Shown piece after piece: positions 34,501 through 41,430 of a stretch of DNA of 52,491 nt. Made by a program: the position numbers and the translations under genes. The DNA comes from Candidatus Palauibacter rhopaloidicola. Its GTDB lineage: Bacteria > Gemmatimonadota > Gemmatimonadetes > Palauibacterales > Palauibacteraceae. The stretch spans positions 1 to 52,491 of the forward strand of contig JAPPGH010000048.1 of the NCBI GenBank assembly GCA_026914155.1, read 5' to 3'. Position 1 is the stretch's first letter. The number at the start of each line of letters is the position of its first letter. The notes beneath the pieces were generated by a model that ran no database searches, was not told the DNA's origin, and saw only the letters and a program-made list of their open reading frames with translations.

Positions 34501-35098
34501 GACGCGGGTGCTCTGCGAACGGATTGCCCGTCAGTGATGCCTCCACTTGAGCCCGGGTCAGGATCTCGAACGGGAGATCGAACTTGTCGTACAACTCGTC
34601 CTGCCACTGCTCGACGAGGTTCCCGGGCGCGATGACCAAGCACCGTTCCAGGCTCCCGCGGATCAGCAATTCCTTGATCAGGAGGCCAGCCATGATCGTC
34701 TTGCCGGAGCCGGGATCGTCGGCCAGCAGGAACCGGAGTGGCTGCCGGCCGAGCATCGCCTCGTAGACCGCGGTCAACTGGTGCGGAAGCGGCTCGATAT
34801 GCGAGGCGTTGACCGCAACGTAAGGATCGAAGAGGTGCGCCAGCCGGATCCGGAGCGCTTCCGACGCCAATCGGAACGCTTGGCCATCGCCATCGAATGC
34901 GTAGCGACGGCCCGGGGCGACCTCTTGGATCCGGCGCTCGTCCTCTCGATAGAGAATCCGGTCGCCCAAGCCGTCAGGCCCCTTCCAAGTGACCTCTACC
35001 GCATCTGGGCCGTAGGCACGGGTAGCGATGATCTCGACCGCCGCGTCACCTGCGACACCCGACAGGCGGATCCCAGGAACGATGCGTTCGAGCTTCAT
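31586..35098 (-). CDS. SNF2/DEAD-like helicase with C-terminal DUF3883 nuclease-like domain
   Basis: About 1170 residues from ATG 35098 (MKLERIVPGIRLSG, the likely family start; the frame reaches 35167). Helicase motifs: HQLTAVYEAMLG, Walker A LLADDPGSGKT (about 125-135), DEAH in LVVCDEAHRMS, LLMTATPHNG, and the second RecA domain with VAVIHGSVPRDRR, ANDAAGEGVNLQRG and IEQRFGRIHRIGQ. The C-terminus is DUF3883, with GYDIESRNP and RFIEVKGR giving a PD-(D/E)XK-like arrangement. Resembles the DrmD-type helicase of DISARM-like systems. Between the GmrSD-like gene (55 bp upstream) and the DUF1156 gene (20 bp downstream), it is surely co-transcribed. It probably translocates on DNA for the cluster. 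Confidence 0.87.
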   Translation of the reverse strand: MKLERIVPGIRLSGVAGDAAVEIIATRAYGPDAVEVTWKGPDGLGDRILYREDERRIQEVAPGRRYAFDGDGQAFRLASEALRIRLAHLFDPYVAVNASHIEPLPHQLTAVYEAMLGRQPLRFLLADDPGSGKTIMAGLLIKELLIRGSLERCLVIAPGNLVEQWQDELYDKFDLPFEILTRAQVEASLTGNPFAEHPRLVARLDMLARNDELKAKLEAAPEWDLVVCDEAHRMSASFYGQEVKYTKRYQLGSLVGRLARHFLLMTATPHNGKEEDFQLFMGLLDADRFEGRFRQGVHRVDPSDMMRRLVKEELFRFDGTPLFPERRAYTVSYGLSPGELELYEAVTHYVREEMNRADRLAEDGTRRRNNVGFALQILQRRLASSPAAIHESLKRRMARLQDRLEEEKLLRAGRGGRDRIGVGLKPMLEEEDLDEAPGDEVEAHEDQLVDSATAAQTIAELEAEITELRRLERMARVLRHSGEDTKWRELDRILDHPLVHDPSRDIRRKIVIFTEARDTLEYLANRIRARTGESEGVAVIHGSVPRDRRRATIAAFNDDPAVRFLLANDAAGEGVNLQRGAHLMVNYDLPWNPNRIEQRFGRIHRIGQTEVCHLWNLVASQTREGAVYQRLLEKLETARGTLGGKVYDVLGELFEARPLRDLFMEAIRYGEQDEVRDRLFRAIDGAVDVDHINDLVARSKLTREGLDPLTVRQVREEMDRAAARRLQPHHIRSFFEAAFRDAGGVMRPREKGRFELTRVPAILRDRDRLIGRGDPVLPRYRRICFDKESIAGQPQAALVAPGHPLLDALIDLTLERYRELLLQGAVLIDESDRHSNPRVLVTLRHRIRDGHTTRHGHPQSISERLQFVWLESDGRAIDGGAAPYLDCRSAAAAERKELAGLMDESWLKEPLEERARALAITDLVPRHLREVREVRLSELDKIEAAVKDRMRREIMYLQHRALELETKERAGKKPRLNSKNVRRQAEALRDRLELRLADIARQRDIAPLPPEVCGAALVVPASLVRPVGGDGVAGGANTPDALVRAEVEAKAMHAVMEREKSLGYEPIDISNEDRGYDIESRNPSTGRLRFIEVKGRRADARAITITRNEMLTALNAAESYFLAVVLVDRGSVRSPLYLRNPAPIFGSEPNFNEVARQISVRALKAAERLE

Positions 35099-35153
35099 GG
35101 GTTCGCACCAACCAATTTGCGGCTCGGCTCCGTCAACAGGGCATCCAACCTCG

Positions 35154-38100
35154 CTACAGCTCCGCAATCAATGGCCGCAGCACGCGATCAAACGACTCAA
35201 GGTGCCTCGAGAGCCAGGCGTGGTAGTCAGGCCAAGCTTTCCGGTCAGACAGATCGACGGTTCGACGCACAAGGATACGGCACCTCTGCCTTTCCGGCGT
35301 CTGGTCCCACACCGCTGCGAACCCAAGCGCCTCTTCGATCTCCCGCTTCTGTCCTCTCAGCGCGTCAAAATGTTGGTGTGACTCCCTACTACCAGTTTTC
35401 AGCTCTACTCGTAGCTCGTTGGTCCCAAATGTTTGGTGCTCGGAGTTCCAGAACGACGCCACCGCTAGGACTTCGAAGTGCGTGCGACCGATTGCGAACC
35501 CAGTGCAGTAATGCGGCTTCGGCTCCCGGGAACGCAACGTCGTCGAGTTGTTCTTGAGAAAAGCCTTGAATTCCGTCCAGAAACGCAAGTAGACCTGTTG
35601 TCCTTCCGTGAATTGCTGCTCGGGCTGAGCCTTTTCAGGTCGTCCCGGCGCTTCACCTGAATCGATTAACTCCTCCGGCGCCGAGTCGAACACCGACAGA
35701 TCGGACTGCGAAACCCACGGCGGTGCCAACTCTCGCAACGCCTCGACCATTACGGGCCTGAGGCCATAGCGGATCTGGCCTTCGCTGTCTTCGGCGGTCT
35801 CCACCAGCATTTCGGTCCCGGGTGCATTCGCAACTCCGAAACCAGGGGTTTGGTTCACTCGCTTCCCGAGCGCGCCCATGATGCCGCCCAGCGTCGACGA
35901 TTCCCTGGCCATCTGTTTAACCAGTGCGGCCGGAGTCAATCCACGTGGGCCGGCTCTGACGAGAGCCTGGTACAGCTCACGCTGACCGCGCGGCACACTC
36001 CTACGAGTAAGCACGCGAAGACAATCCTCAATCGTAGCCTCTGTTCCGCCCACGACGCGATCCGAGAACCTAGTCTCGCCAATGGCCCGCTCAAACCAGA
36101 TTATCGCGGCCCCGCCAGCAAGATGTTCGACCGGCTCGATCTCGCGACCATGCTTGAGACTGTTGCGGTACCGGCGTAGTGACGTGATATGGCGCTCAAA
36201 TTCACCGCGGCGCATGAACACCGACGCGAAGCTCGGCCAGACGTTCCGTTGCAGGACGATCCGAGCGTAGTCCGAGAAGTCGCAGAAATCGAGCCGGTCG
36301 CGGTGGGTCACCTGAGGGGCCCGGTCACCCCGAGGATGCAGCGCTTGCTGCAGTTGCAACCTTTTCCTGACACCCGATCGGATGTCCTGGGGTATGAGTT
36401 GTCGCCAGTACCTGTCGCCCGCCATCTCCTGTAGGAACTCGTCGATCAGGCCCCGAAGGGCGGTCTCAAGGCGATCCAGCCTTGCGTTCTCTTCTCCCGC
36501 GACAAACCCGCCTTCATCGGGTTCGATCACCGCACCTATCGTGGAAAAAACGCACCGGCGCACTATTTCGGCACGGAGGGCGCGCTCTCGCGCGGAGAGG
36601 AAGCGACCGTAGTCGTCGTCACGCATGGCCTTGATGGCAGAGTCGTCAATGAAGTGACTCGCGAGGACTGCGCGTACACGTTCTCGGCCGAGATCCGTCT
36701 CCATCTCCGCAAGGTATCTCGATGGCCGCTTTGCCCCGATCACCCGCCGGTTCGTGTCGGCACTGATCAGGGTCCGATTCAATACGGTATTCTGATGATC
36801 TGCCGTTACCTCCGATTCCTTGAGGAATGCCTTCGGAAAGATGTGGTGATCGTCGAGGTCGTGTAGCTCGATGGATTGGCCTGTGAAGAAATCCTGGGCA
36901 CCACGGAGCGCAACCAAGCAGAGGGTCCCACGGTAGACCGCACCCGAACGTACATTGGTCAGTTCCCGCTTTACATCGTCCTTGTGGGTCGGCACAGCGT
37001 CAGGGACCGCCCCATCTTCCGCGATCCACGCCTTGACCTGGTTGACGTCCCGGTAGCTCGTGAACTCTGTAGAGCCCCCGTAACGCCCGCGAAACACTGA
37101 ACTCCAGTACCAGTGATCGATCTTGTCGTAGGCAACGCCAACTGACTCGGACAGGGCGTCGACATGGTTCAGCATCAGCGCAAGCGGTGTCACCATCGTT
37201 GAGTACGGCGCACTGAACCTCGGAACGACACCGTATCCCCCGGAAGCCGTGGACTGCAGACGTTCGAGCGCAGCTTCGATTGCGTTGGTAGCCCGATTCC
37301 AATCTTGCTCGAAGGACGCGCCCTTGAGGAGAATGAGATCCTTACGCTTGCACTCCTTGCCTCGGAGCAAGGCGACTACCTGAAGGGTGAATGTGGGATA
37401 ACGTTCACTCTTGGGATCAGATACGGTCGCCAGCCGTGGATGCTGTTCAATTGCTGCATCCCAGAGGTCGCGAAGCGCAATGCCGTCTCCCCACAAACGA
37501 GCCGTGAGGAGTTCGAACACTCCGAGGCGTTGACCCGTGCGATTTATCCTCTCGAAGACCTCAACAACGGTCGGGAGCGATGTACTCTGGGGCAGCGTGA
37601 TTACCGCGACCTGGAAATTCAGGAATTGCCTCGCTGACGCCATGAGCTGCTTCAGCCGTCGCTCGTCGACCTCGTTAGCCCTCGCCAGGTAGTCGCGGTA
37701 GCCATTGTACCAGTCCATCCAGGCTTCCCAGCTGCGCAGAGCGCTCAGCGCGATGCAACCCTCCGCGTACTGGAGCTCCCGTCGGTCGAAGAGGGGAGGA
37801 ACGGACTTCTTGTAAGCCGGCAGGCTGTAGACGGCCTCATCCCATCGCTCGTTGACGGCTGCATCGATGTTGAGGAAGAAGCGATACGGAAAGGAGGTGC
37901 CTTTGAGGTTGATGTCGGGACCGTAAAGCGCGTAGTGGATGCTTGTGACTCGCTGCTGGCCGTCCAAGATCATCGTCGCCGGGTGAGGCGTAGCATGCTC
38001 GACGCCCTCGATGATGCGAGGCCTGAACGGTACGTGGTCAGGGACCACGTTGAGCGTCAGGAGCGAACCGATGAAGTATTCGTTCAGGACGCTGACCACC

Positions 38101-38216
38101 AACTCCTCGATCTGCCTGCGGTTCCAGATGAACGATCGCTGGAACTCCGGGAGAACGACCTTTCCCTTGCGCACGTCGCCGACGATGTCGATCAGGGAGT
38201 CCTTGTTGGGATGCAT
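35154..38216 (-). CDS. GmrSD-like DUF262-HNH protein with HEPN and C-terminal DUF4268 domains
   Basis: 1020 residues with four parts. The DUF262 domain at the N-terminus has VLPEFQRSFIWNRRQIEELV and the ParB-like nucleotide motif ILDGQQRVTSIHYAL. An HNH part near residues 440-500 shows LDDHHIFPKAFL with NRTLISADTNRRVIGAKRPS. A helical part with an R-x4-H motif (RNSLKH) is a likely HEPN of Swt1 type. The C-terminal DUF4268 domain has YLRFWTEFKAFL and a nuclease-like end. GmrSD and BrxU enzymes cut modified phage DNA using the DUF262 and HNH domains, so this may be a modification-dependent effector for the cluster. The order and size are larger than plain GmrSD. Confidence 0.82.
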   Translation of the reverse strand: MHPNKDSLIDIVGDVRKGKVVLPEFQRSFIWNRRQIEELVVSVLNEYFIGSLLTLNVVPDHVPFRPRIIEGVEHATPHPATMILDGQQRVTSIHYALYGPDINLKGTSFPYRFFLNIDAAVNERWDEAVYSLPAYKKSVPPLFDRRELQYAEGCIALSALRSWEAWMDWYNGYRDYLARANEVDERRLKQLMASARQFLNFQVAVITLPQSTSLPTVVEVFERINRTGQRLGVFELLTARLWGDGIALRDLWDAAIEQHPRLATVSDPKSERYPTFTLQVVALLRGKECKRKDLILLKGASFEQDWNRATNAIEAALERLQSTASGGYGVVPRFSAPYSTMVTPLALMLNHVDALSESVGVAYDKIDHWYWSSVFRGRYGGSTEFTSYRDVNQVKAWIAEDGAVPDAVPTHKDDVKRELTNVRSGAVYRGTLCLVALRGAQDFFTGQSIELHDLDDHHIFPKAFLKESEVTADHQNTVLNRTLISADTNRRVIGAKRPSRYLAEMETDLGRERVRAVLASHFIDDSAIKAMRDDDYGRFLSARERALRAEIVRRCVFSTIGAVIEPDEGGFVAGEENARLDRLETALRGLIDEFLQEMAGDRYWRQLIPQDIRSGVRKRLQLQQALHPRGDRAPQVTHRDRLDFCDFSDYARIVLQRNVWPSFASVFMRRGEFERHITSLRRYRNSLKHGREIEPVEHLAGGAAIIWFERAIGETRFSDRVVGGTEATIEDCLRVLTRRSVPRGQRELYQALVRAGPRGLTPAALVKQMARESSTLGGIMGALGKRVNQTPGFGVANAPGTEMLVETAEDSEGQIRYGLRPVMVEALRELAPPWVSQSDLSVFDSAPEELIDSGEAPGRPEKAQPEQQFTEGQQVYLRFWTEFKAFLKNNSTTLRSREPKPHYCTGFAIGRTHFEVLAVASFWNSEHQTFGTNELRVELKTGSRESHQHFDALRGQKREIEEALGFAAVWDQTPERQRCRILVRRTVDLSDRKAWPDYHAWLSRHLESFDRVLRPLIAEL

Positions 38217-38322
38217 ATCGGTTTCCGTTCACACGAGGTTTGAGACCGCTCTCACCCCTAGGGTCACTCGCTGACAGGGCTCAGTCCAGAACACGCCTGG
38301 AGGCATCTCAGCTGAGGTGGAT

Positions 38323-39240
38323 TCAACTGGATTCGTAGCTCTGGTGGAGTAGTGGCATGACCCGTTCAAGATCTCCGGGCGCCTTGATCTCCACTTCGAG
38401 ATCTCCCGTGCCATAATGTCCGATCTTCCGGACATCACGCATGTAGTCGGGATCCAGGGTCACCGTGTCCGGATCTACCTTCAGGTACACCGTCACCGTC
38501 GAGTTGCTTGGATGTACCTCCACGCACGCGAAGTTTCTCAGTCGCTTGAAGGCGACGTAATACTTGAGCGTCTTCTCCTGCACATCATCACCGAGCGCCA
38601 GGATGTGGTTGCGCAGCGTCTCGTAGAGATCCCGAAGGGAATCATCAAGGGAATCAAGCACTTGCGAGATGGTCTTGGGACCCGCACCTGAGGACGCGCC
38701 TTCCTTGTTCTCAGAGGTGGACGGACTCGTCGCCGAGACGGCGTTGACCATCTCAAGCATCAGAAGGCTCTCTCCGAACCGCCGGTATCGGATCAACTCG
38801 ATGTCACGATTCATCTGTTGTACGGCATGCTCGTCGTAACGAGTGAACCCACCCGCGATGCAGAGCAGCCGAGGCGCGGACCAGTCGATCAGGCCCGCCG
38901 TCTTGTCACCCAGCTTCCGAAGAACCAGGAGTTCGAATTCACCCCGATGATCCAAGAGCCAATCCATGTAGAAAAGGCCCTGGTTGATGACGTTTTGGTT
39001 GGTGGATCGCTTGTATTCGATGATCGCCGGACTGTTGTTCTCGTCGATGCCCAGCGTGTCAATTCGGCCCCCATGCTTCGGTCCGGTAGCGTACTCGTGA
39101 CCAAGTAAGCGAATTCCGAGCATCGTCTCCAAGTGCTTTTCGATGAGCTCGTGAAGTGATTTCTCAACGGCGGAAGCTTCGCCGGGGATCTCCTTCGCGG
39201 AATTCTTGGTGAGCGTGAACAATTTGATGTCGGTGGTCAT
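38323..39240 (-). CDS. NucS-like PD-(D/E)XK nuclease with DUF5655 domain
   Basis: 305 residues. The N-terminal domain has the core GGRIDTLGIDENNSPAIIEYKRS, with D, E and K placed as in PD-(D/E)XK enzymes such as NucS. The C-terminal DUF5655 domain begins around ALGDDVQEKTLKYYVAFKR and includes FACVEVHPSNSTVTVYLK. DUF5655 proteins often occur in defence or stress islands; the domain's function is unknown. It is the first gene of the minus-strand cluster, 106 bp before the DUF262 gene. Its product could add DNA cutting to the system or act alone. Confidence 0.85.
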   Translation of the reverse strand: MTTDIKLFTLTKNSAKEIPGEASAVEKSLHELIEKHLETMLGIRLLGHEYATGPKHGGRIDTLGIDENNSPAIIEYKRSTNQNVINQGLFYMDWLLDHRGEFELLVLRKLGDKTAGLIDWSAPRLLCIAGGFTRYDEHAVQQMNRDIELIRYRRFGESLLMLEMVNAVSATSPSTSENKEGASSGAGPKTISQVLDSLDDSLRDLYETLRNHILALGDDVQEKTLKYYVAFKRLRNFACVEVHPSNSTVTVYLKVDPDTVTLDPDYMRDVRKIGHYGTGDLEVEIKAPGDLERVMPLLHQSYESS

Positions 39241-39669
39241 CCTGGGGTCTCGTCTCTATGGCATCCCGATTCGCGCTTGAATGCGTACCGGCGGCTAGGT
39301 CTTGGGGCTCCTCACCAGCGGCTCTGTTGGGTTGGAGTAGGCCGCTACACGGCCGCAGATGATGGTGATAGGGTTTTTTGGATCATGCAAGCAGGCGCGC
39401 GCTCCTGGTGCCTCTCGTTCATCTACCGACTCCGCAATGGACGAGCCTACCGTTTCCTCCCATCTTGGGTGGGGCAAGTCGACCGCGATGTCGCGACCGA
39501 CCTCCTCACCCAGCTGAGCGTCACCCGCATCCCGGTCGATCCCGTCTAGATCGCCCGCAGGCAGGGGCTCGTCGTCGAGGAAGAGCCCCTTCCCTCCGGG
39601 GTCTACGGGCGCTCTGGAAAAAGGGCAACCGGTTCGGCATCATCGTGCCAAGGTTGGCACACGTCGGCG
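39241..39669. other. stretch between the NucS-like gene and the ParD-like gene
   Basis: About 430 bp. The only frame with coding-like composition is the weak plus-strand one at 39277-39549. The remainder (39550-39669) holds nothing I can name. Confidence 0.4.
39277..39549 (+). CDS. doubtful small protein or gene remnant
   Basis: 90 codons. From codon 45 on, third positions are GC-rich as in real genes here (SFIYRLRNGRAYRFLPSW...), whereas the first half is not. There is no ribosome site and no recognised family. It may be the tail of a decayed gene in the island. Confidence 0.25.
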   Translation: MNAYRRLGLGAPHQRLCWVGVGRYTAADDGDRVFWIMQAGARSWCLSFIYRLRNGRAYRFLPSWVGQVDRDVATDLLTQLSVTRIPVDPV

Positions 39670-39822
39670 TCAGCCCCTTGAGTGGCGGCCTACTCCAGCG
39701 CGCAACGTCTCGAAGTACACCGCGTCGGCGATGACCGCAGGCGGCGATTCCGCGCCTTCAATCAGAAGATTGCGAAGCTTCTGGCGATCTTGATCGCTTC
39801 GCGTCGATTCCCATTCAGCCAT
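39670..39822 (-). CDS. short ParD-like antitoxin, orphan
   Basis: 50 residues from ATG 39822 with GGGGG nine bases upstream and a stop further up in frame. The core DRQKLRNLLIEGAESPPAVI resembles the C-terminal, toxin-binding part of ParD antitoxins (family pattern KLxxLRxxLxEGExSGxA). The N-terminal ribbon-helix-helix DNA-binding half is absent, and no ParE toxin follows. So this is either a remnant of a ParDE locus or a truncated antitoxin that could neutralise a ParE elsewhere. It is divergent from higB. Confidence 0.5.
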   Translation of the reverse strand: MAEWESTRSDQDRQKLRNLLIEGAESPPAVIADAVYFETLRAGVGRHSRG

Positions 39823-39897
39823 TCGTTCGCCCCCGGTTTCTAACCATGTTCTCTAGCATCCATCGAGTAGTCTAATCGAGGAGCGGTGACGGAGCAC

Positions 39898-39938
39898 CGC
39901 CCTGTACATCCCGAATCGGGATAACTAGTTTGAGGACG
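39898..39938 (+). repeat. promoter-region repeat, copy 1 (before higB)
   Basis: About 40 bp that recurs at 40758-40797 before the FKBP gene with roughly 80% identity: shared CGCCCTGT, CATCCCGAA and CTAG-TTG blocks. It contains the palindrome ATCCCG-AAT-CGGGAT, which is broken in the second copy. Confidence 0.5.
39908..39922. promoter_or_regulatory. palindromic operator of the higBA operon
   Basis: Perfect inverted repeat ATCCCG-AAT-CGGGAT ending 18 bp before the higB ATG. Position and symmetry are what is expected for binding of the HigA antitoxin dimer, giving autoregulation. Confidence 0.65.
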
Positions 39939-39940
39939 TC

Positions 39941-40234
39941 ATGCGGATCATCGCAAAGAGGACGCTGCGGATCTATTGGGAGAGACAGCCTTGGGCGGAA
40001 CAGCCTCCGAAAGCGTGGTACGCGATCGCCGGGAAGGCCGACTGGTCCTCCCCAGCGGACGTCAAGGCGGCTTACGGAGACGCGAGCATCATCTCTGGAA
40101 ACAGGGTGGTGTTCAACATTGGTGGGAACAGGTATCGATTGATCATCCGGTTCGACTACCCGCGCCGGATTGGCTTCGTGCGATTCGTGGGAACCCACGC
40201 GGAGTACGACAGGATCGACGCCTCCCAGGTGTAG
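39941..40234 (+). CDS. higB: HigB-type toxin (mRNA interferase)
   Basis: 97 residues of the HigB/RelE superfamily as found in type II systems: MRIIAKRTLRIYWER, then ADWSSPADVKAAYGDASII and a closing VGTHAEYDRIDASQV, a motif set typical of HigB. The product cuts mRNA on translating ribosomes. The gene lies 10 bp before its antitoxin, in the reversed toxin-first order that defines higBA. Operator palindrome upstream. Confidence 0.9.
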   Translation: MRIIAKRTLRIYWERQPWAEQPPKAWYAIAGKADWSSPADVKAAYGDASIISGNRVVFNIGGNRYRLIIRFDYPRRIGFVRFVGTHAEYDRIDASQV

Positions 40235-40243
40235 GAGTCCAAG

Positions 40244-40615
40244 ATGACTATTAGACCGATCCGGAACGAAGCCGACTACGACGAGGCGCTCGCTGAGATC
40301 GACCGCCTCATGGGGGCCACCCCGGGGACGCCGGAATCCGACAAGCTGGAGATTCTGGTGACCCTGGTCGAACGGTACGAATCGGAGCACTGGGCCATCG
40401 AGGCCCCCGATCCGATTTCCGCGATCCATCACGTCATGGAGGCCCGTGGACTGCGGCAGAAGGACTTGGCGGCCCTGATCGGATCGCAGCCCCACGCGTC
40501 CGAGGTTCTCCGCCGCCGCCGTCCGCTTTCCCTGGCCATGATTCGAGTTCTGTCTCGGGAATGGAGCCTTCCGGCCGACGTGCTGGTGCGCGAGTACGAG
40601 CTTGCGACGGCTTGA
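40244..40615 (+). CDS. higA: HigA-type antitoxin with XRE helix-turn-helix
   Basis: 123 residues. The helical N-terminus (IRNEADYDEALAEIDRLMG) and the central stretch IEAPDPISAIHHVMEARGLR are typical of HigA partners of this HigB family. The helix-turn-helix covers LRQKDLAALIGSQPHASEVL. It should bind HigB and repress the operon at the 39908-39922 palindrome. Downstream, at 40661, is a palindromic intergenic repeat. Confidence 0.9.
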   Translation: MTIRPIRNEADYDEALAEIDRLMGATPGTPESDKLEILVTLVERYESEHWAIEAPDPISAIHHVMEARGLRQKDLAALIGSQPHASEVLRRRRPLSLAMIRVLSREWSLPADVLVREYELATA

Positions 40616-40660
40616 GGGCTGACCTCCAGCCGGTCAGAGAGGCGGCGGCAACGCCGTGAC

Positions 40661-40683
40661 AACCCTCACGTAACGTCAGGGTT
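40661..40683. repeat. palindromic intergenic repeat, copy 3
   Basis: Arms AACCCT and AGGGTT with inner CACGT-A-ACGTC; 46 bp after higA and 150 bp before the FKBP gene. Same family as 13124-13146 and 16407-16427. Confidence 0.55.
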
Positions 40684-40757
40684 GCCGTTCGGCAGTAACT
40701 CTTCGCGTAGCCCCGTCTGGTTGTCTCGCTGGCCGCAACGCTGGATGGCCACCTCCT

Positions 40758-40797
40758 CGCCCTGTGCATCCCGAACCGGCGCGGCTAGCTTGGAACG
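40758..40797 (+). repeat. promoter-region repeat, copy 2 (before the FKBP gene)
   Basis: Degenerate copy of 39898-39938. The left half of the HigA palindrome (CATCCCGAA) is kept, the right half is not. It ends 37 bp before the FKBP start, so it may hold that gene's promoter. Confidence 0.5.
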
Positions 40798-40834
40798 CAC
40801 ATCAGACCCCCCACGACTGAACACCCGGGAACCC

Positions 40835-41347
40835 ATGCTCACGTCCCCTGCCACCCGCCCCCTCCGCGCCCTCATCCTCCTCCCCCTCGCCTTCACATTG
40901 GCGGCCTGCGGCGGCGACGAGAACGGACCCCTGGAGGTCGAACTCCAGGACCCCGCCCAGATCAGCTACGCGTCGTCGCTGGGCGTCGACCTCTCCGCGA
41001 TGGATCGCCAGTCCTCGGGGCTCTACATCCGGGACCTTGAGGTAGGCGAGGGCGAACCCACGGTCACTGGCGATGTCATGGTCGTGCACTATAGCGGCTG
41101 GCTCAACGACGGGACTCTCTTCGACTCCTCGCACACTCGCAACCAGCCGTTCGCCGTCCCGACCGGCGCCGGCAGGGTCATCGACGGGTGGGAGGAAGGG
41201 CTCCCGGGCATGAGGGTCGGAGGCGTCCGCCAACTCGTCATCCCCCCGCAACTGGCCTACGGCGCCCAGTCCCCGAGCCCCCTCATCCCCGCGGGCTCGG
41301 TGCTGATCTTCGAGGTCGAGCTGCTGGAGGTGAACCCGGGGTCGTAG
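40835..41347 (+). CDS. FKBP-type peptidyl-prolyl isomerase lipoprotein
   Basis: 170 residues. The lipoprotein signal peptide ends LAFTLAACGG. The FKBP domain has VVHYSGWLNDGTLFDSS, a GRVIDGWEEGLPGMRVGGVR segment and a final LAYGAQSPSPLIPAGSVLIF with FEVELLEV. Active-site aromatic and Asp positions are present. It would help fold proline-containing periplasmic or outer-membrane proteins. ATG 40835 is the only sensible start for the signal peptide. Followed by the Big2/LRR lipoprotein gene after 83 bp. Confidence 0.92.
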   Translation: MLTSPATRPLRALILLPLAFTLAACGGDENGPLEVELQDPAQISYASSLGVDLSAMDRQSSGLYIRDLEVGEGEPTVTGDVMVVHYSGWLNDGTLFDSSHTRNQPFAVPTGAGRVIDGWEEGLPGMRVGGVRQLVIPPQLAYGAQSPSPLIPAGSVLIFEVELLEVNPGS

Positions 41348-41430
41348 CAGCCTCTACTCTTTCCCCGTTCGCTCCAGGCCTTCCGGATGTCCGGCGTCTC
41401 GACGGCCGACTTCCCCGTTGGAGGGATTCC

